From Gordionus sp. m RMFG-2023 (lineage: Eukaryota; Nematomorpha; Gordioida; Chordodea; Parachordodidae): 64,000 bases of DNA. A model generated the notes under the pieces. It saw only the letters and a program-made list of their open reading frames with translations, was not told the origin of the DNA and made no database searches. Positions within the stretch are counted from its first letter, which is position 1. Every line of letters starts with the position of its first letter. The position numbers and the translations under genes are program-made. The DNA lies in assembly GCF_954871325.1 (NCBI RefSeq), contig NC_088777.1:22669366-22733365 (forward strand), in the 5' to 3' direction. This document shows positions 50,230 to 63,940 of this stretch, piece after piece.

Positions 50230-51690
50230 TAAAAAAATATAAAATTTTAAAAAAGTCATCTGGAGCAATATGACAAATTATTTGGTTATTAATTAATTAT
50301 CTTTGTTTCAAATGCATTTTGAGAGTTTCGAAAGACAATAAAAAAAATTAATAATAATAAAAATTAATTCTAATGCAGTATCCCAAACTTTCTTTGAATT
50401 TGGTCAGTAGGTTTAGCAAGAATAATTATTTTGAAACTTAAAAGTCGAATATCTCCATTTGAACAAAAACACAACTGGAGACATCCAATAATCGAGCGAC
50501 ACTGTATAAATGTTAATAATTGCCCGAACCACCATAATTATAAAGTTTAAGTATTCTTTTTATTTGATCGAGTTAAAGTTATAAATGTTACCAAAAATCT
50601 TAAATTTTTTTTACTATTGCGATTTTAAGTAAATTGTTGATCCATCTTTATATTTTAGACGAGATCTTAAATGATTTTTATATATCTGGAACAAAGTAGC
50701 TTTTTTTATAATGAAAATTTTTAAATATATTTGAATATTAATTGCTCATGCTTCTATTTGTAAAGATGTATATTTTTGATGATTTTATTTAAAGAATTGA
50801 TGAAATAATAGTATAATATATAATTTTTACAATACTATAAAGTCATTCCCAAACAAAACGTTTCTTCGGAGGTTTTGGGGTATGTTTCTGCTAAAAAAAA
50901 TTTATTTTCGAACCAAGGATAATAATATGTCGAATTAATTTTTTTAAATATAATATAATATTTTTAAAAAAACATAACTGTGCCTCAGACACTATTAAAA
51001 CGTTAATAAAAAACAAAAAAATGCTTTGAAAAAAGCGTTCTGCTTGGAAATGGCCTAAGGTTTACCATACCCTAAAAATTACAAAAAATGCTTTGTAAAT
51101 TATATAAAGCATATCGGTATAATTTATTATGTGAACTTACCAATACTGGAAATAATTTCATGCATTTTTTTTTAGTCATTTCAATGGACTCTTCAGTTAT
51201 CTAACAATATATAATTGAAAAATATTAAAATTATGAAAATATCAAAAAAATAAGAAAATAAGAAAATCTAAAAAATTGTAAGAAGTTAAGATATTAGAAA
51301 GGCGATAGCAAATAAAGGAAGAACATTTAATACGATATTTAGAAAATGATATGAAATTAAAAGACATTTTGAAATTATATAATTAAAAAATAGAAAAAGA
51401 ATGATCAAAAAAAATATTGAGAAAGGTAACAAAGAAAATAATATAAAATAATTTAAAAATATATATTATAATAATTATGGTAGACAAAAAAGTTTAAAAA
51501 AATAATAAGAAAATTGAAAGATAAAATAAATTGAAATGGTAGTAATAATTAAAAGTAATATGGAAATAGATTAAAAATAACGAAAAAGAAATTACATCAG
51601 GAGATTTAAGATAAATAACAAAATTAAAAAATAAAATTAGCGAAAAGAATTCTCCAAATTATTTTAAAAATAATTCGATTTAATCTTAAT
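50230..51690. other. AT-rich spacer, no gene seen
   Basis: Includes an extremely A-rich stretch (about 51230-51660) with AAAATAAGAAAAT-like runs. No gene or transposon recognised. Confidence 0.35.
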
Positions 51691-51699
51691 ATTCTCATG

Positions 51700-51925
51700 T
51701 GGGACTTTTCCTTTTTTCGATTTGACCTTTTCCTTTTTTTCGAATGACCTTTTCTCTTTTTGATTGACCCTATTCCTTTTTCGATCGGACCTTTTCCTTA
51801 TTTGATGGATATTTTCGATAGGACCTTTTTTTTAGACTTTGTTTAGTCTAATTTTTATTAGCCTTTTTCCTTTTTTGACCGAACTTTTTCCTTTAGATCG
51901 CTCCTTTTCCTTTCTGAATGGAAAA
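51700..51925. repeat. Degenerate ~22-bp pyrimidine-rich minisatellite
   Basis: Roughly ten imperfect units of GACCTTTTCCTTTTTTCGAT, e.g. near 51703, 51724, 51746, 51766, 51788, 51825 and 51880. The strand bias (almost only C and T) is continuous over 220 bp and adjoins the purine-rich stretch at 51230-51660. Confidence 0.65.
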
Positions 51926-53264
51926 TTCTGTAAAGGGTATGTTATAATTTATAAATTATACAAAATATTTTACATCAGATTGGAAGGGATATATTCCATT
52001 CTTATTTTTCAACAGATATTGGTTTCTTTGTATTTCGTATTCATCTGGAATTTTATCCATTTGACGAATAGAATTTTCTTCAGCATTTTTATGAGATATA
52101 AGGGCCTGATATTGAACGTATAAAGGTACGATTTTTATGATTGTCACATATGCCAAAAATAATAGTATCGATAATTTTAGGCTCCAATATATATAATGAT
52201 TCATGCTTGATACCGATTTATAAAACTTTAAAATAAGAAAAACTATTATAATATTAATATCATTAAAATAAAATTTTTAAATGTCATTTTGAAATATAAA
52301 AAAATAATAATTGCGTGTCAATATACTATAATTTATGCAAATAAGTCGACATGGTATATAATTCGATAAGATACATATAAAAACATTATTTTAGGAGTTA
52401 ATACTCTTTTTTATCTTGGTAAAATTATACTAACAATAACTTAATATTTTAGCTGAAACTATAATATAATCAAAAATTTTATTCGAGTGCGCTCAAAAAA
52501 GCAATTATATTTGAGCGTTCCTTATGTGCATGCCTAAATCAAGAGAATATATTTTTTTTACCGCGCTTTATGACGAGAGGAGAATTAGCGACGCCATTGT
52601 CTTAAATTTAGAATAATCTTTTATTATAAATTTTTAATAAGCAAATAATATTTATTGTATTGATGAAATTATTTTAAATTTAAATTGTTATTTGGTTAGA
52701 CTTTGATAATTTTAAATATATTTTTATATATTTCACTATTAAATTATGTCATAAATTTAGATAGCGTATTTGACATTTAGAGCCCAGCACATAATTTTTA
52801 AAAAAATAGGAGTTGGCTTTTGAATATATTTTTTAAGTGTTCGGGTAGACCAACTTAGACCTAATTTAAATGGGCGTACTACTTGTGTAAAAAAATTAAA
52901 AATTTCTAGAATTCCTATAACAGGTTCGAAGTCCTGATTTCCCAGGTAACACATATAAAAATTCCCCATAAAACTAGGGAACTGATTGTTATATTTAGAT
53001 TTAACTGTTCGGCTACGGTTCAGGTGCTTATGAATTTTACAGTTACGATTTAAAAAGATTAATTAAGGTTTTAAAATGATTTAATTTTTAATAACATGGC
53101 TTTAAGCTGATTATAATTAAAAAAATTTAAAAAATGTGGAGCGTAATTTATAAAAACTATTACCCTTATAAAAATTATTTAAAAAAACACTTCAGACAAA
53201 ATTAAAATATATCAATTATCAAAAAAACATGGTCATCAATTTCAGAAAATGGTTGTGCACATAC
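51926..53264. other. AT-rich spacer, no gene seen
   Basis: Contains a short hAT-end-like GTTCGGCTACGGTTCAGG near 53005 and otherwise nothing recognised. Confidence 0.3.
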
Positions 53265-53272
53265 ATTGCAAT

Positions 53273-53485
53273 TAGTGATGCAAAATCGATCTCTTTGAGC
53301 CGATTTTTTATAACTGCGAACTCAATATTTTATCCAAAATATCTAAGCTTTGAGATTTCTCTAATAGATATCCAAACCTTTGTGTCATGTATGAGCATAA
53401 TCTTCAAGCTTGAGTAATATTTTTCTTGATAAAATACTGAATTAGCCGTTTTTAAAAATCTGCTCAAATGGATAGAATTTGCATA
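53273..53485. mobile_element. MITE, same family as the ARP1 intron 9 element
   Basis: 213 bp between perfect 8-bp duplications ATTGCAAT (53265-53272 and 53486-53493). Shares TTTGAGCCGATTTTT, GCGAACTCAATATTTTAT and AATTAGCCGTTTTTAAAAAT with 38939-39125. Confidence 0.8.
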
Positions 53486-54260
53486 ATTGCAATAAACATA
53501 GACTTATTACGGGATTACAGGTGTTTCATTAAAAACAAATACCATCAAGGGGTTAATAAATAAGTTTGAGCTGCTTATAAATACATATTCCTCATTTATG
53601 TAATAAACGAAAAATGGTTTAATTGAACATTTTTTCAAAATTATTCTCACAAAACTTTTTAATATTTTTATAAAATGTTTAATATAATATTTTATCCAAT
53701 GATACCAATAATAGTTTTAATAATTAAAACATTCCCACAAATTTATCATCAAAATTTTATAATTTTTAAGTATCTAATTATTCTTTATTCATTTCAGCAT
53801 TTTCCCAATCTACCATAAGTGCTAATTCTACATAATTGACCCAACACACTGCTAAGTCCAAACCCAAAAAGAAAATAGAATTGTTGGAATAAAGATAAAA
53901 TCGACCCAGCAACAAAATTGTTACCCCTCCCTGAAATGGGGAAAAGAAAATAAAGGATATTACCAACCATAATTGTCCATCGATTAGGTAAACAAATTAC
54001 GATATCATAAAATTAAATACACCAGAAGGTTAAAATTTTATCCGAATATAGTTTTTATTAGTTTACATCTATAGACAAAAAATCTTTTGAAATAATTAAT
54101 TATTAAAAATTAATTTTTATGAAATTTTCAAAAGATTTTTACATGACAGAATTTTAATTTTTATTAAAATATAGAATCATTTATATGTAAATTAAATTTT
54201 ATAGTAAAGTTTAAACATTCTTCTATAATTCTGGAAAGTTCTATGAGAATTTATCAGCTG

Positions 54261-54551
54261 CAGAGGTATCATTTGCACGGCCCGGCCTGGATTTTTTTCC
54301 ATTTTTTTCGGCCTGGCCCGCGTTTTTTTTAAAAAAATTTTCAGGCCGCCCCGGATTTTTTTAAAAATAAACTATATATTTTTGATTTTTATAGCTAATA
54401 TTTCAAATATTTGGTTTTAAATATACGACCCGGTCCGGTTAATTTTTTTAAAAAAAATTTTCAGGCCAACCCAGGTATATTTAAAACAAATTGAAATACG
54501 GACCGGCCCGTGTACCCAGGCCGGGCTTAAGACCGGGTCTGCAGGTCTCTA
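54261..54551. mobile_element. hAT-like MITE rich in GGCCCGG motifs
   Basis: Starts CAGAGGTATC, ends TCTGCAGGTCTCTA, with repeated CGGCCCGGCCTGG and CAGGCCGGGC. The right end matches 50103-50118 (CTGCAGGTCTCTG). No flank duplication found. Confidence 0.5.
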
Positions 54552-55009
54552 GTATTTAATATGTCTAGATATTATTTCAATTATGATTAATTAAATTTAG
54601 AGTAGTGGGGCTAGCTAAACCATACAGTTAATCCGTTTGAATGATTTTTTTTAGTAATTATTATATTACATTATTCAATATTGTACGAAAATACAAATCC
54701 AACAAAATTAATAAGGGTCAATTATTTAATATTAATAATTATTTAGTAGTCTATTAAAATTTGATGAATTAATATTATAATGTAATTAGGCTATTAAAGT
54801 ATATGAAAATTGTATTTCAAGAATCACTAGCCAACTTACAGGGAAATTTATCAACATTATCTGTCTTATTTTTAAGATATTAATCACAATAATTTTATGT
54901 AATATTTAAACAATATAATCAATTTTTAGCAATATTTAATAATAGAGAATATGTAAATATTTTTATTAAATGCTATTTTTAAAATTTCTTATATTTTAGA
55001 TTGATTAAA

Positions 55010-55440
55010 ATCAAGGATCGGTTCAGGTTCGGATAAAAATAACGGTTCAAGGTTCAGGTCGGTTCGAAAAATTAATATATTGATTCAGTTTGAACCTCTA
55101 AAACCCGGTTTGAACACTTTTGTATTCAAACCTACATTCGAATTATATACAGAGAAGAATATTTTTATTTATCATAATTAAAATAAAAAACACATACATA
55201 AAACCTTCATTTTTATTAATTGCACAATATTTAATATAAAAATATAACAAATAAATATCAATGATTAATTTTAATATGAACAAGTACTTAAAATTTTTTT
55301 ATTAAGCCACACAATTAAAAAATCGTCTAGCTCAAACAATATCTATAAGGAGATTATATAAATCTAATTGTTGAAAAACATCTTTCCACACTAACTTGGG
55401 TAGCCGGCACTACTAGTATGTTATCAGATTTGTATGTCAT
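55010..55440 (-). pseudogene. hAT remnant with dimerisation domain
   Basis: Left end rich in GGTTCAGGTTCGG/CGGTTCAAGG (55015-55135). Then on the minus strand at about 55420-55360 VPATQVSVERCFS, the hAT C-terminal core. Layout parallels 2441-2815. The rest of the transposase is not seen because the LTR element at 55497 follows. Confidence 0.6.
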
Positions 55441-55496
55441 TTATAATATTATATGTAAATAATTTATATATTGGATTAAATTTTTCTCTAAACATT

Positions 55497-57880
55497 TGTT
55501 AAATTTGGATATATATATATAATTATTTTATTTATACTAAGGTGGAATATAGCATAAATTGTAATTTATTACATTCATTCGTTGTATTTTATAAAATGAT
55601 TTTTTATTAATATATTAAATAATTAACTCTTAATTTTAAAAAAAATATATATAGATATTTTATTAGACCATAGAAAAAGATTGTAATTTTATATTATTTT
55701 TAATAAAATTAAATTTCCATTTATACACAATTCCCTGTAACATGGTGGCAGCGGAGGAATACTTTTAAAATTTCTTTTAATTTTTTTCTTTAATAAATAT
55801 AAATTAGATTATGGACACTGGAATTGTTAAGCCAAATGGAAATAAATATGATCAAACTAGATGAATCAATTGTGGGCATTGGAGTTGTTATAAATGGAAA
55901 CGATTATGATCAAACTAAATTAAAGATGATTCTAAAAGATTATATTCATTGAATTCTAATTATCATATCAGATTGGATATATAAAGCAAAAAAATATTTA
56001 TAAAACAAAGATATTGTAAAAAATAAAAAATTGATAAAGTTATTAGATCAATAAAAAATATAATAAATATATTATTTTCACTTTCACATAAATATTATAT
56101 AAAAAAAGTAAATTAATTAAAAATTTTTGATGTCCAAGACCATTATCTTATCTTTTCCGGAATATAGTGGCGATATATATGCTTTCTTATATTGCTAAGG
56201 CTGAGAATTTTTTTAAAGATAGTAAGCACAACAGTAGATGTGAGGTTATGCTATTAACTATTAATTTACCTGATAACATCTTTTGCTTAGTTAGGGCCAT
56301 ATCAACAGATGAGGAGTTTCAATCTTTCGACGCTTTATGAAAAGTCTCAAGCTTTTATTTAATATTAAACAGGAAATTATCATTATAATGACTAAAAAAC
56401 ATGAAATTTTAGTATCTAAAGAAAAAAATGATAATAATATAAATATACCCATAGGATCACATGGTGAATTTTAAAAGAATATTATGACTGTAAAAATAAT
56501 GATAATCTTAATATTAAAAAAATTGAAAATATGATATTTAAAGAAATTTCAGTACTAAAGAAAACTGTGATAACGTAAATATAACCCATAATATAAATGA
56601 AGTAGATGATATTCCCATACATAAAATTTAAAAAAAAATAGAATCCAGATCGCATTTAAAGATTGGCACTTACAAGTATAAAAATATCAAGAGAATAGGC
56701 AACGTAAAAAAACATTTACTTTATATAATTAATGATAAAATGGACGAATTTTCCAAATATAAAATTTTAAAAACAATGGAATCTAAATTATGTTTTAAGG
56801 TCAAAACATATGGAAGTTTTGACAACTACTTTAAAATATTATCTTCATTGAAGATAAAAGAACAATAATTTTGAGTTAGTATTTGCTTTAAAAAATAAGG
56901 GCACAAAGTTTATATCCCTAAAGAGAAAGATGGCAGACGTACACATCTTTTATTAAAAAAATACATATAATATAAAATTTATTTTAGAAAAAACGCATAA
57001 TTTAAATAAATGTAAAACGATATATTATGAAAGAGATTAAATTAAAATAAATATAATACGCGACTATGAAAATGCATATAAAATATTTAGAAAAATATAT
57101 GATTAATAATATATTTTACTAAAAATTTTAATTTATAAATAAAATTTTGATTTTATCAAAATTCAAATATAAATAAACATAATTACGCTCATTTAAAGTT
57201 AAAATTAATATAAGATGATATAACCAACACGCGCCAGATAAAACCTAAATAAAATTGATATTATTTATATAAACATAAAAATCGACTTATAAAAATAAAC
57301 AAAAAATTATATAAAACGCGACATAATATAAAAAAATTAGATAAAACGCAATATAAATAATATAAAAATAAATTAAAACGCGACATATAAATTCGTATTT
57401 GATTAATCATTCCATTCAAATTATTAATTCTATTTCAATTACTCGACGATTCTTATTCTATTCCGACGAATTCAATAATTCCTACATTCGAAAATCATTC
57501 ATATACTGGAAATCTTCGCATATATTTAATAACAAACAATGATAATATATGACAGAAGGATGACAAAGTCAATGTCAAAGGAAATGAACAAAAAAAACCA
57601 TTATGCAAAGATTGAACAACTAGCGCACAAGATCAAAGACTTAGAACTATTTTTTATGCCCAAGGAGAATCTAAGCGAAGTTTTTGGAGGATGGAATGTT
57701 AAATATGGATTTATATATATAATTATTTTATTTATACTAAGGTGTTGTATAACATAAATTGTAAATTATTTCATTCATTCGTTGTATTTTGTAAAATGAT
57801 TTTCTATTAATATATTAAATAATTTACTCCCATACGAATTAACTAATAATTTTAAAAATCGATTCAACCGATAGGGATTT
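55497..57880 (+). mobile_element. LTR retrotransposon fossil without recognisable pol
   Basis: 5' LTR 55497-55742 starting TGTTAAATTTGGAT and ending CCTGTAACA; primer-binding site TGGTGGCAGCGGAGG immediately after; a second LTR starting TGTTAAATATGGAT at 57697, preceded by a polypurine run GGAGGATGGAA. The ~1.95 kb between holds no recognisable reverse transcriptase or integrase, only decayed, possibly gag-like frames, so it looks like a short non-autonomous member of a gypsy-type family. The right LTR is only partly aligned and its end is uncertain. Broken; moderately old. Confidence 0.65.
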
Positions 57881-57959
57881 TAATTTTTTTTTAACCTTAA
57901 AATATGTATATAATGATAATTGAGCTTTCTAATTGGTTTATTAAATTTATTCTTAGATA

Positions 57960-59335
57960 ATAACTTTTTATGCTACCCTGCTCCTATACTGCATAAATTA
58001 ACAAGCATTAAAAGTTCCTGGTTGGTATGATTAAGAACAAGATGTATTTAATAAAATAAAGTAGCTTTTGTCAACAAATAAAACTTTAATTCCTTATTCG
58101 TCAAACTTGCCAATTATATTGGAATGTGACGCCTCCAACACTGGTTTTGGAGCTGTGCTACTTAACATAGTTAAAAAGGGTTTTAAGAGAATTTGCTTCG
58201 CGAACATTATTGGAATCAGAAAAAAAGTATGCACCAATAGAAAAAGAGGCACGAAACTTTTGTTTGGAATGGAAAAATTTTATACTTTCATTTTTGGACG
58301 AAAATTTATATTGCGTACAGATTACCAACTTTTGGAAAAATAATTTGGTGATAAACGTGAACTACCAAAAATATCCAATAGTCGATTTACGCGCTGGGCA
58401 TGGAAAATGCCCGCATATGATTTTGAAATTGAATATCGTCCAGGAAAAGAAAATATAGGGGCTGAAACATTATATAGACAGCCAGTAGCACATATGGAGT
58501 CAAATAACGACCTAAAACATGCATTTAAAATTAGAGCTATAATTTTTCTCTATATAAATCTTGATCAAGTTGAATTGAAAAGGTTAGAAATGTATGTAAA
58601 AGATTACAATGAAAAAATTATAAAAAGAATATTGTATATATGATAAAATAGAAAGAAACAAGGAAGGATAAATTGCTAAATAAAGTAATTAAGAACACTG
58701 AGCGAGCGAGGATGGAGTTTGATATGAAAAATGATGCAGAGTTAGTTTGTTTTAATAATCGTCGAGATGAATTGTCAGTATATCGTGATGTCATTGAATG
58801 GAATGAAAAGTTGGTATTTCCAATTGTATTGAGGAAATCAATTAACTATTATACACAGAGGGCCTCTAGGAATAAAGCTATGAAATAAATTTTTAGAATG
58901 TGGCCTAATTGCGATAAAGACATTGAAGAATATGTTCGTCAATGTATGCCATGTCAAACCTGTCGAATATAATGGAGGTTCCTTTATATTCATGGAATAT
59001 CACTAATATGCCATGGAAATGCATTCATATGTATTTCATGGGGCCTATCGATTTGTATTCATGGTTAGTATGAGTTGATACACATTCTAAATGGGTTGAG
59101 GTCGAGTTGATGAGAGAGACCTCGTTTACAATAATAATCAGGGCGCTAAAAAAAGGGTTCGCACGTTTTGGAACGCCAAGACAAATTGTGTCAGATAATG
59201 GTCCTCAGTTTATTTCTGTACAGATATATATTAAATTAAATACATTAAACATCTTACCCAATGTCATTGACCTTACCATCCCAAAATGAATGGGTTAGGT
59301 GAAAAAACAATACTAACACTTAAGAGTCTATATTT
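57960..59335 (+). mobile_element. Ty3/gypsy fossil fragment (gypsy-4)
   Basis: Plus-strand remnant with the end of reverse transcriptase, RNase H (ILECDASNTGFGAVLL) about 58100-58480, the integrase HHCC finger about 58850-58970 and part of the integrase core (RFGTPRQIVSDNGPQF) about 59105-59220. No gag, protease or LTR of its own is recognised. Broken many times; old. It is cut on the right by the hAT copy at 59336. Confidence 0.7.
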
Positions 59336-59830
59336 CAGTGGCGTCACAAGGGGGCGCAGGGGCTCGAGCCCCCTGAAAAATTTAAATAGCGCCCTGAACG
59401 CAAAATTTTTTTATTTTAATGGCTCCTTAATGTCCCCTTGAACTAAAAATAAATTTTTTTGATTTCCCCTTGAATGATTTCTTTTATAATTCCATTAAGT
59501 AATATATAGATTTAATTAATAAGACTATTTAAATTTTTATTAAATGATTACTATTTTAATTATTAGATTAGATTAATACATATAAATTATATTTTCACTA
59601 TGTCAGCTTGCAATACAATCAAATTCTTTATTAAAAATATAATATTAATAACTCACTAAATATTAATTTAGCTTTAACAGTTAAAGCTTAATTGACTTTT
59701 ATTATTTAAATTATAATATAACCCTAATTAAATAAATATAATTATATATTATTTGAAAATTAACAAATTTAATATTGTAATTAGCCGAGTTTAAAATGAC
59801 TAATCAACTGTATATTTATTTTTTGAAATG
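59336..59830 (-). mobile_element. Truncated copy of the 11259-13152 hAT family
   Basis: Starts CAGTGGCGTCACAAGGGGGC and, reversed, matches 12360-13152 throughout (GGGGCTCGAGCCCC, TTGTAATTAGCCGAGTT), but lacks the palindromic MITE found there. Homology stops near 59830, so its other end is missing. Confidence 0.75.
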
Positions 59831-59839
59831 TATCGAAAT

Positions 59840-62800
59840 GTATCAAAATAATTTATTGAGAACTATTAATTTAATATGATCAGAATATATATATATGTTA
59901 TTCTATTTTTATAAATTGTAATAAATTGTATATAAAAATACATTACAGTTCTCCCCACTATAAATTGAATTCATCATAATAACGTAATGGGGGTTTCGAA
60001 ACTCTTTTTTCTAGAGTTGTATTTCCATTATGTTCTGCAATGTCCAAATCCTCAGTCATTGTCATGGGTGTTTCTTTAGCTTGTACGTGAGCTTCCCTCA
60101 GTTTGTCAGCATGCTTGTTTTTTACAATACCCACAGACTCAACATCATACAATATCGCACTCTTCCGTTGAACCACTGTTCCTTCATGCCATCCCGCAGT
60201 TCTTTCGTTTTTTACCCAAACCTTTTACTTCTCTTTAAATTCACGGGGCTCAACGTTCCTATCATTATAATTTTTTTGTTTCCATAACGCGTTTTCAGTC
60301 CTTTTTCTCGTAAATAATTTCCATTGATCTAACGTCGTCCTGAGCGGCCTTCCAAACATCATTTCGGCAGGGGATTTACCGGTAGTTGCGTTTGGAGTAT
60401 TTAGGCGTGTAATTAAAACATTCGCTAAATTTAACTGGTCCGGAGTCCCACTTCTTCTTCCAGCTTAGAAACGCGTCTTTATATATAACGCTCAGCCAAA
60501 TCATTCGATTTGGGGCTATAAAAGGCCGATCTAAAATGTTTTATATTCTTTTTAAAAAGAAACGTTTTGAATTCAGATCCAGTAAACTGAGTACCGTTAT
60601 CTGAGACAATGTAACGAGGTAAACCAAATCTAGCGAAATAATTACGCAGATTATTTATTACACTCGTCGAATTAATATGTGTTAAAATTGCAACTTCAAC
60701 CCATTTGGTGAAAGCGTCTACGCAAATTAACCAGTACCTTCCAGACACGGGGTCTATCAAATCAATGTGTATTCTTTCCCAAGGTCGGGTAGGAATATTC
60801 CAATTGTATAATGGTACTTCTCTGGCTCCCGGTCTTCCTTCCTGACAACTCTTGCAATTTTTGACGAATTCTTCAACATCTCGATCAAGATTTGTCCGGA
60901 AGACATAGTATCTTCATAAGTATTTTATCCCCACTATCCCCAGATGTCCTTGATGGATAACATTCAAAACCTTTTTTTTTAGGTTATCAGGAATGATGAT
61001 TCTATCATTATAAAATAATAGCCCTTCTTCGAAAGAAATATTATCTTTAATTAAGAGGAATTTTTTTAAACTTTCCGAATAATTATTCATTATCAATATG
61101 CCAATGATTTTTTATTAATTTAATGATCTCTTTTAGATTTATATCATTGATCGTTTCACTTATAACTTTACTTCGAGTGAACGATAAATCTTCTATTAAA
61201 TTGATCTTTACTTCTCTAATTTCATTTTCAATTTTTTTTAAACATCATTAATTTTTTCTCTCTCTACGCCCAAACGGGACAGAGCGTCGGCGCATTTGTT
61301 TTGATTACCCGGCCTATGAATTATCTCATAGTCGTAATTTAAAAGCTTCGTGGCCCATCGTATTAAACTGTTGTTTGATATTTTATTTTGGTCTCTTTTA
61401 TCACCTAAGATATATTTTAAAGGTTTATGATTTATAACCAAAATAAAATGTCTTCCATAAATATATTGATGAAACTTCTCGATAGCGAACATGATCGCCG
61501 AAGCCTCCCGATCAATAGTTGCGCAATTCTTTTCAGCCGCCGAAAGTGTCCTCAATGCATAAGCAATCGGTTTCTCCTGGCCAGTAAGAAATTGGTGTGC
61601 AATAACAGCTCCTAGACCATCTTCGGAAGCGTCACAAGAAATCACGACAGAATATCGGCTGAATAAGGAATTATTGTTTCTTCTTTTGATAATAACTCTA
61701 TTAAATATTTCATCTTCATTAGTTGACCAAACCCAACTCACATTTTTACTTATTAGTCGGTGTAAAGGCGCACAAATAGAATGTAAATTTTTAATAAACG
61801 ATTCATGATAATTTACCATTCCCCAAAACGAACGTAATTCTTTAACATTAGACGGTGTTTTACAATTTTTTATAGCATGAATCTTATCTTCGGTCGGGTG
61901 AATTCCAAATTCATTAATAACATGACCTAAATAAGTAACTGACTTTTCTCCAATTTTAATTTTATCGGTCGTCGAGTCCAGCCTTATCAAATCTTCTTAA
62001 TACTTCTTCTAGATTAACTATATGATCAAAATTATTCTCGCCTGCAATAATTACATCGTCTAAAAATACACTAACCATAGAAATTCCTTTTAATAGGTTT
62101 TGCATAAAACGTTGAAATATTATCGGAGCGCTAGTCAACCCAAAAGGAATTCTTTGATATCGGTAATAACCGACATGAGTCAAAATTACTAAAGGTCTCT
62201 ACATTCTGGACTAACTCCGAATTGTAAAAATGCATCTCTTACATCTATCGTTGAAAATATTTTACCACCCGCGATCCTATTTGTCAGGTCGACGAAAGTT
62301 GGTAGTAAATCGTTATCTATCGCTAAATATTTGTTGATTGTTAAACAAAAATCTCCGCATATCCGCACGGCATCGGATTTCTTTAAAATATTAACCGTTT
62401 AGCCCAAGTAATTGGAGTCTTTGTTGGATCTACCTTCTCGATAACGCCTTCATCTAAAAGTCTGTCCAACTCAGCTTCAACGGTTCGACGCAACGGAAAT
62501 GGAATTCTTTTAAATGGCAACGCAATTGACACTGTATTTGGTTGTATCTTTATGACAGCTTCCTGTAATTTTATTTGTCCTAATTTTTTTTAAAAAACTT
62601 GCGGAAATTTTGAAACAATAGTATTTAAACTGGAATCTTTCATATTTATATTATTAATACGTACTTCTTCAGGAAGTTTTATATCAAATTCTTAAAGAAA
62701 GGGCATTCCAAAAATGAGAGAATTCTCACCCTTAACTACCCAAATAGGTAAAAATTTTGAAATATTTTTTACTTCGACTAAACATTTCCCAATACTTCGA

Positions 62801-63330
62801 TTTTGATATGGTTATATCCCACTAGTTTATAAGCAGGTGATAATGGTGGTTTGCCTATGCGACTCCAGATAACCTCATCTATCACACTACACGCCGCGCC
62901 AGTATCGAATTCCATAGTAAGCTGCAGCCCATTTATCTTCGCATCGATTGTAGCTTTATTAGCAAAAGACAGGCGAGGTGTCCGTGGTAAAATCATTTGT
63001 ATAGCATGTGTTCTACACTCTTTCGCTATGTGGTTTGCTTTACCGCATCTAAAGCATATTACTTTTTTTTGACTGAAATTAATTAGGTTTAAAACTTGGT
63101 TTATAAAAATTATGGTTGAATTTGTTAGCATTATAATTATTATTATTATTATTGAATTTGTTTACGTTGTTATAATTGTTCCTAAAATAAGTATTTTTGT
63201 AACCTTGCATAGGCTTATGTTTAATTATTTTATTAACTTCTGTCAGGGTTTCCTTCTCCAATGAAGGCAGCGCGATAGCTAGAAGCACAGTATCTTCAAA
63301 AGTAATATTTCCTTCGGCAATATAAAAGAA
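59840..63330 (-). mobile_element. Ty3/gypsy LTR retrotransposon fossil (gypsy-3)
   Basis: Minus-strand element. Parts in coding order: gag tail with asparagine-rich repeats about 63288-63090; one CCHC knuckle (CFRCGKANHIAKEC) near 63050; aspartic protease (EFDTGAACSVID) near 62900; reverse transcriptase about 62450-61990 (VFLDDVI box); connection and RNase H about 61960-61240 (ISCDASEDGLGAVI); integrase finger about 61000-60850 and core about 60760-60480; C-terminal tail to about 59960; polypurine run GTGGGGAGAAC, then the start of the 3' LTR (TGTAATGTATT) at 59947. The 5' LTR is missing, replaced by the hAT copy at 63331, and the 3' LTR is truncated. It is broken several times; long domains still read, so it is younger than gypsy-4. 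Confidence 0.8.
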
Positions 63331-63940
63331 TGTAAATAAGATAAAATTTTATAAAAAAAAACGATTTTAATTTTACAATTAAAAATATATTTTATGCGAA
63401 TGTCCCGCAAAACGATCGCAATTGGAAATCTACCGTGTGTGTGTATTTCCTATAACGTATCACTTTAAATACATAATAAGGTATATTCCAAAAATAAGAA
63501 ATAATACAGATGAAACTACAGTAGCGGCAATTGTAATCACTTATCTTGTAGTACAACATTCACAGAGATACTTATCATCACAATGTTGGTAGAATTTTTT
63601 TCCCATAATATTTAACGACTCTAATATAAATGAAAACTATACTTGTAGAACAAAAATGAGCAAGGCTATCATCAATGTTTTAGGACCTAAACTTGACGAT
63701 TTGAAAAATGGGCATAATGCAAATTCTAACAGATGATCTAATATGGGAAATATTTGATTCTCCGCTATTTCATCAAAGTTAAGGTCGTTTCAATAAAACT
63801 ATTAAATTTTTTCCCCTCAAATAGTGAAAAATCCAAAGACATAGCTAACCATATAATGGTAAATATAGCAGATTCGAGATTAACAATAAATTGCATGTCA
63901 GCTTTCTGATCTGATAATGCCTCAGTGAATTTGGTAAAAC
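63331..63940 (+). mobile_element. Second copy of hAT-3 (left half, truncated)
   Basis: Closely matches 44959-45600: GAATGTAAA, TTTATGCGAATGTC, GCAATTGGAAATCTAC, GAAACTACAGTAGCGGCAAT, AGCAAGGCTATCATCAATG and the transposase part, with small deletions. The family's left terminus is absent. The match ends at 63940, where another element begins. Confidence 0.75.

Noticed and set aside
57539-57757. 72-codon plus-strand frame as a host gene
   Set aside because: It runs through the polypurine run into the right LTR of the element at 55497, so it is part of that fossil.
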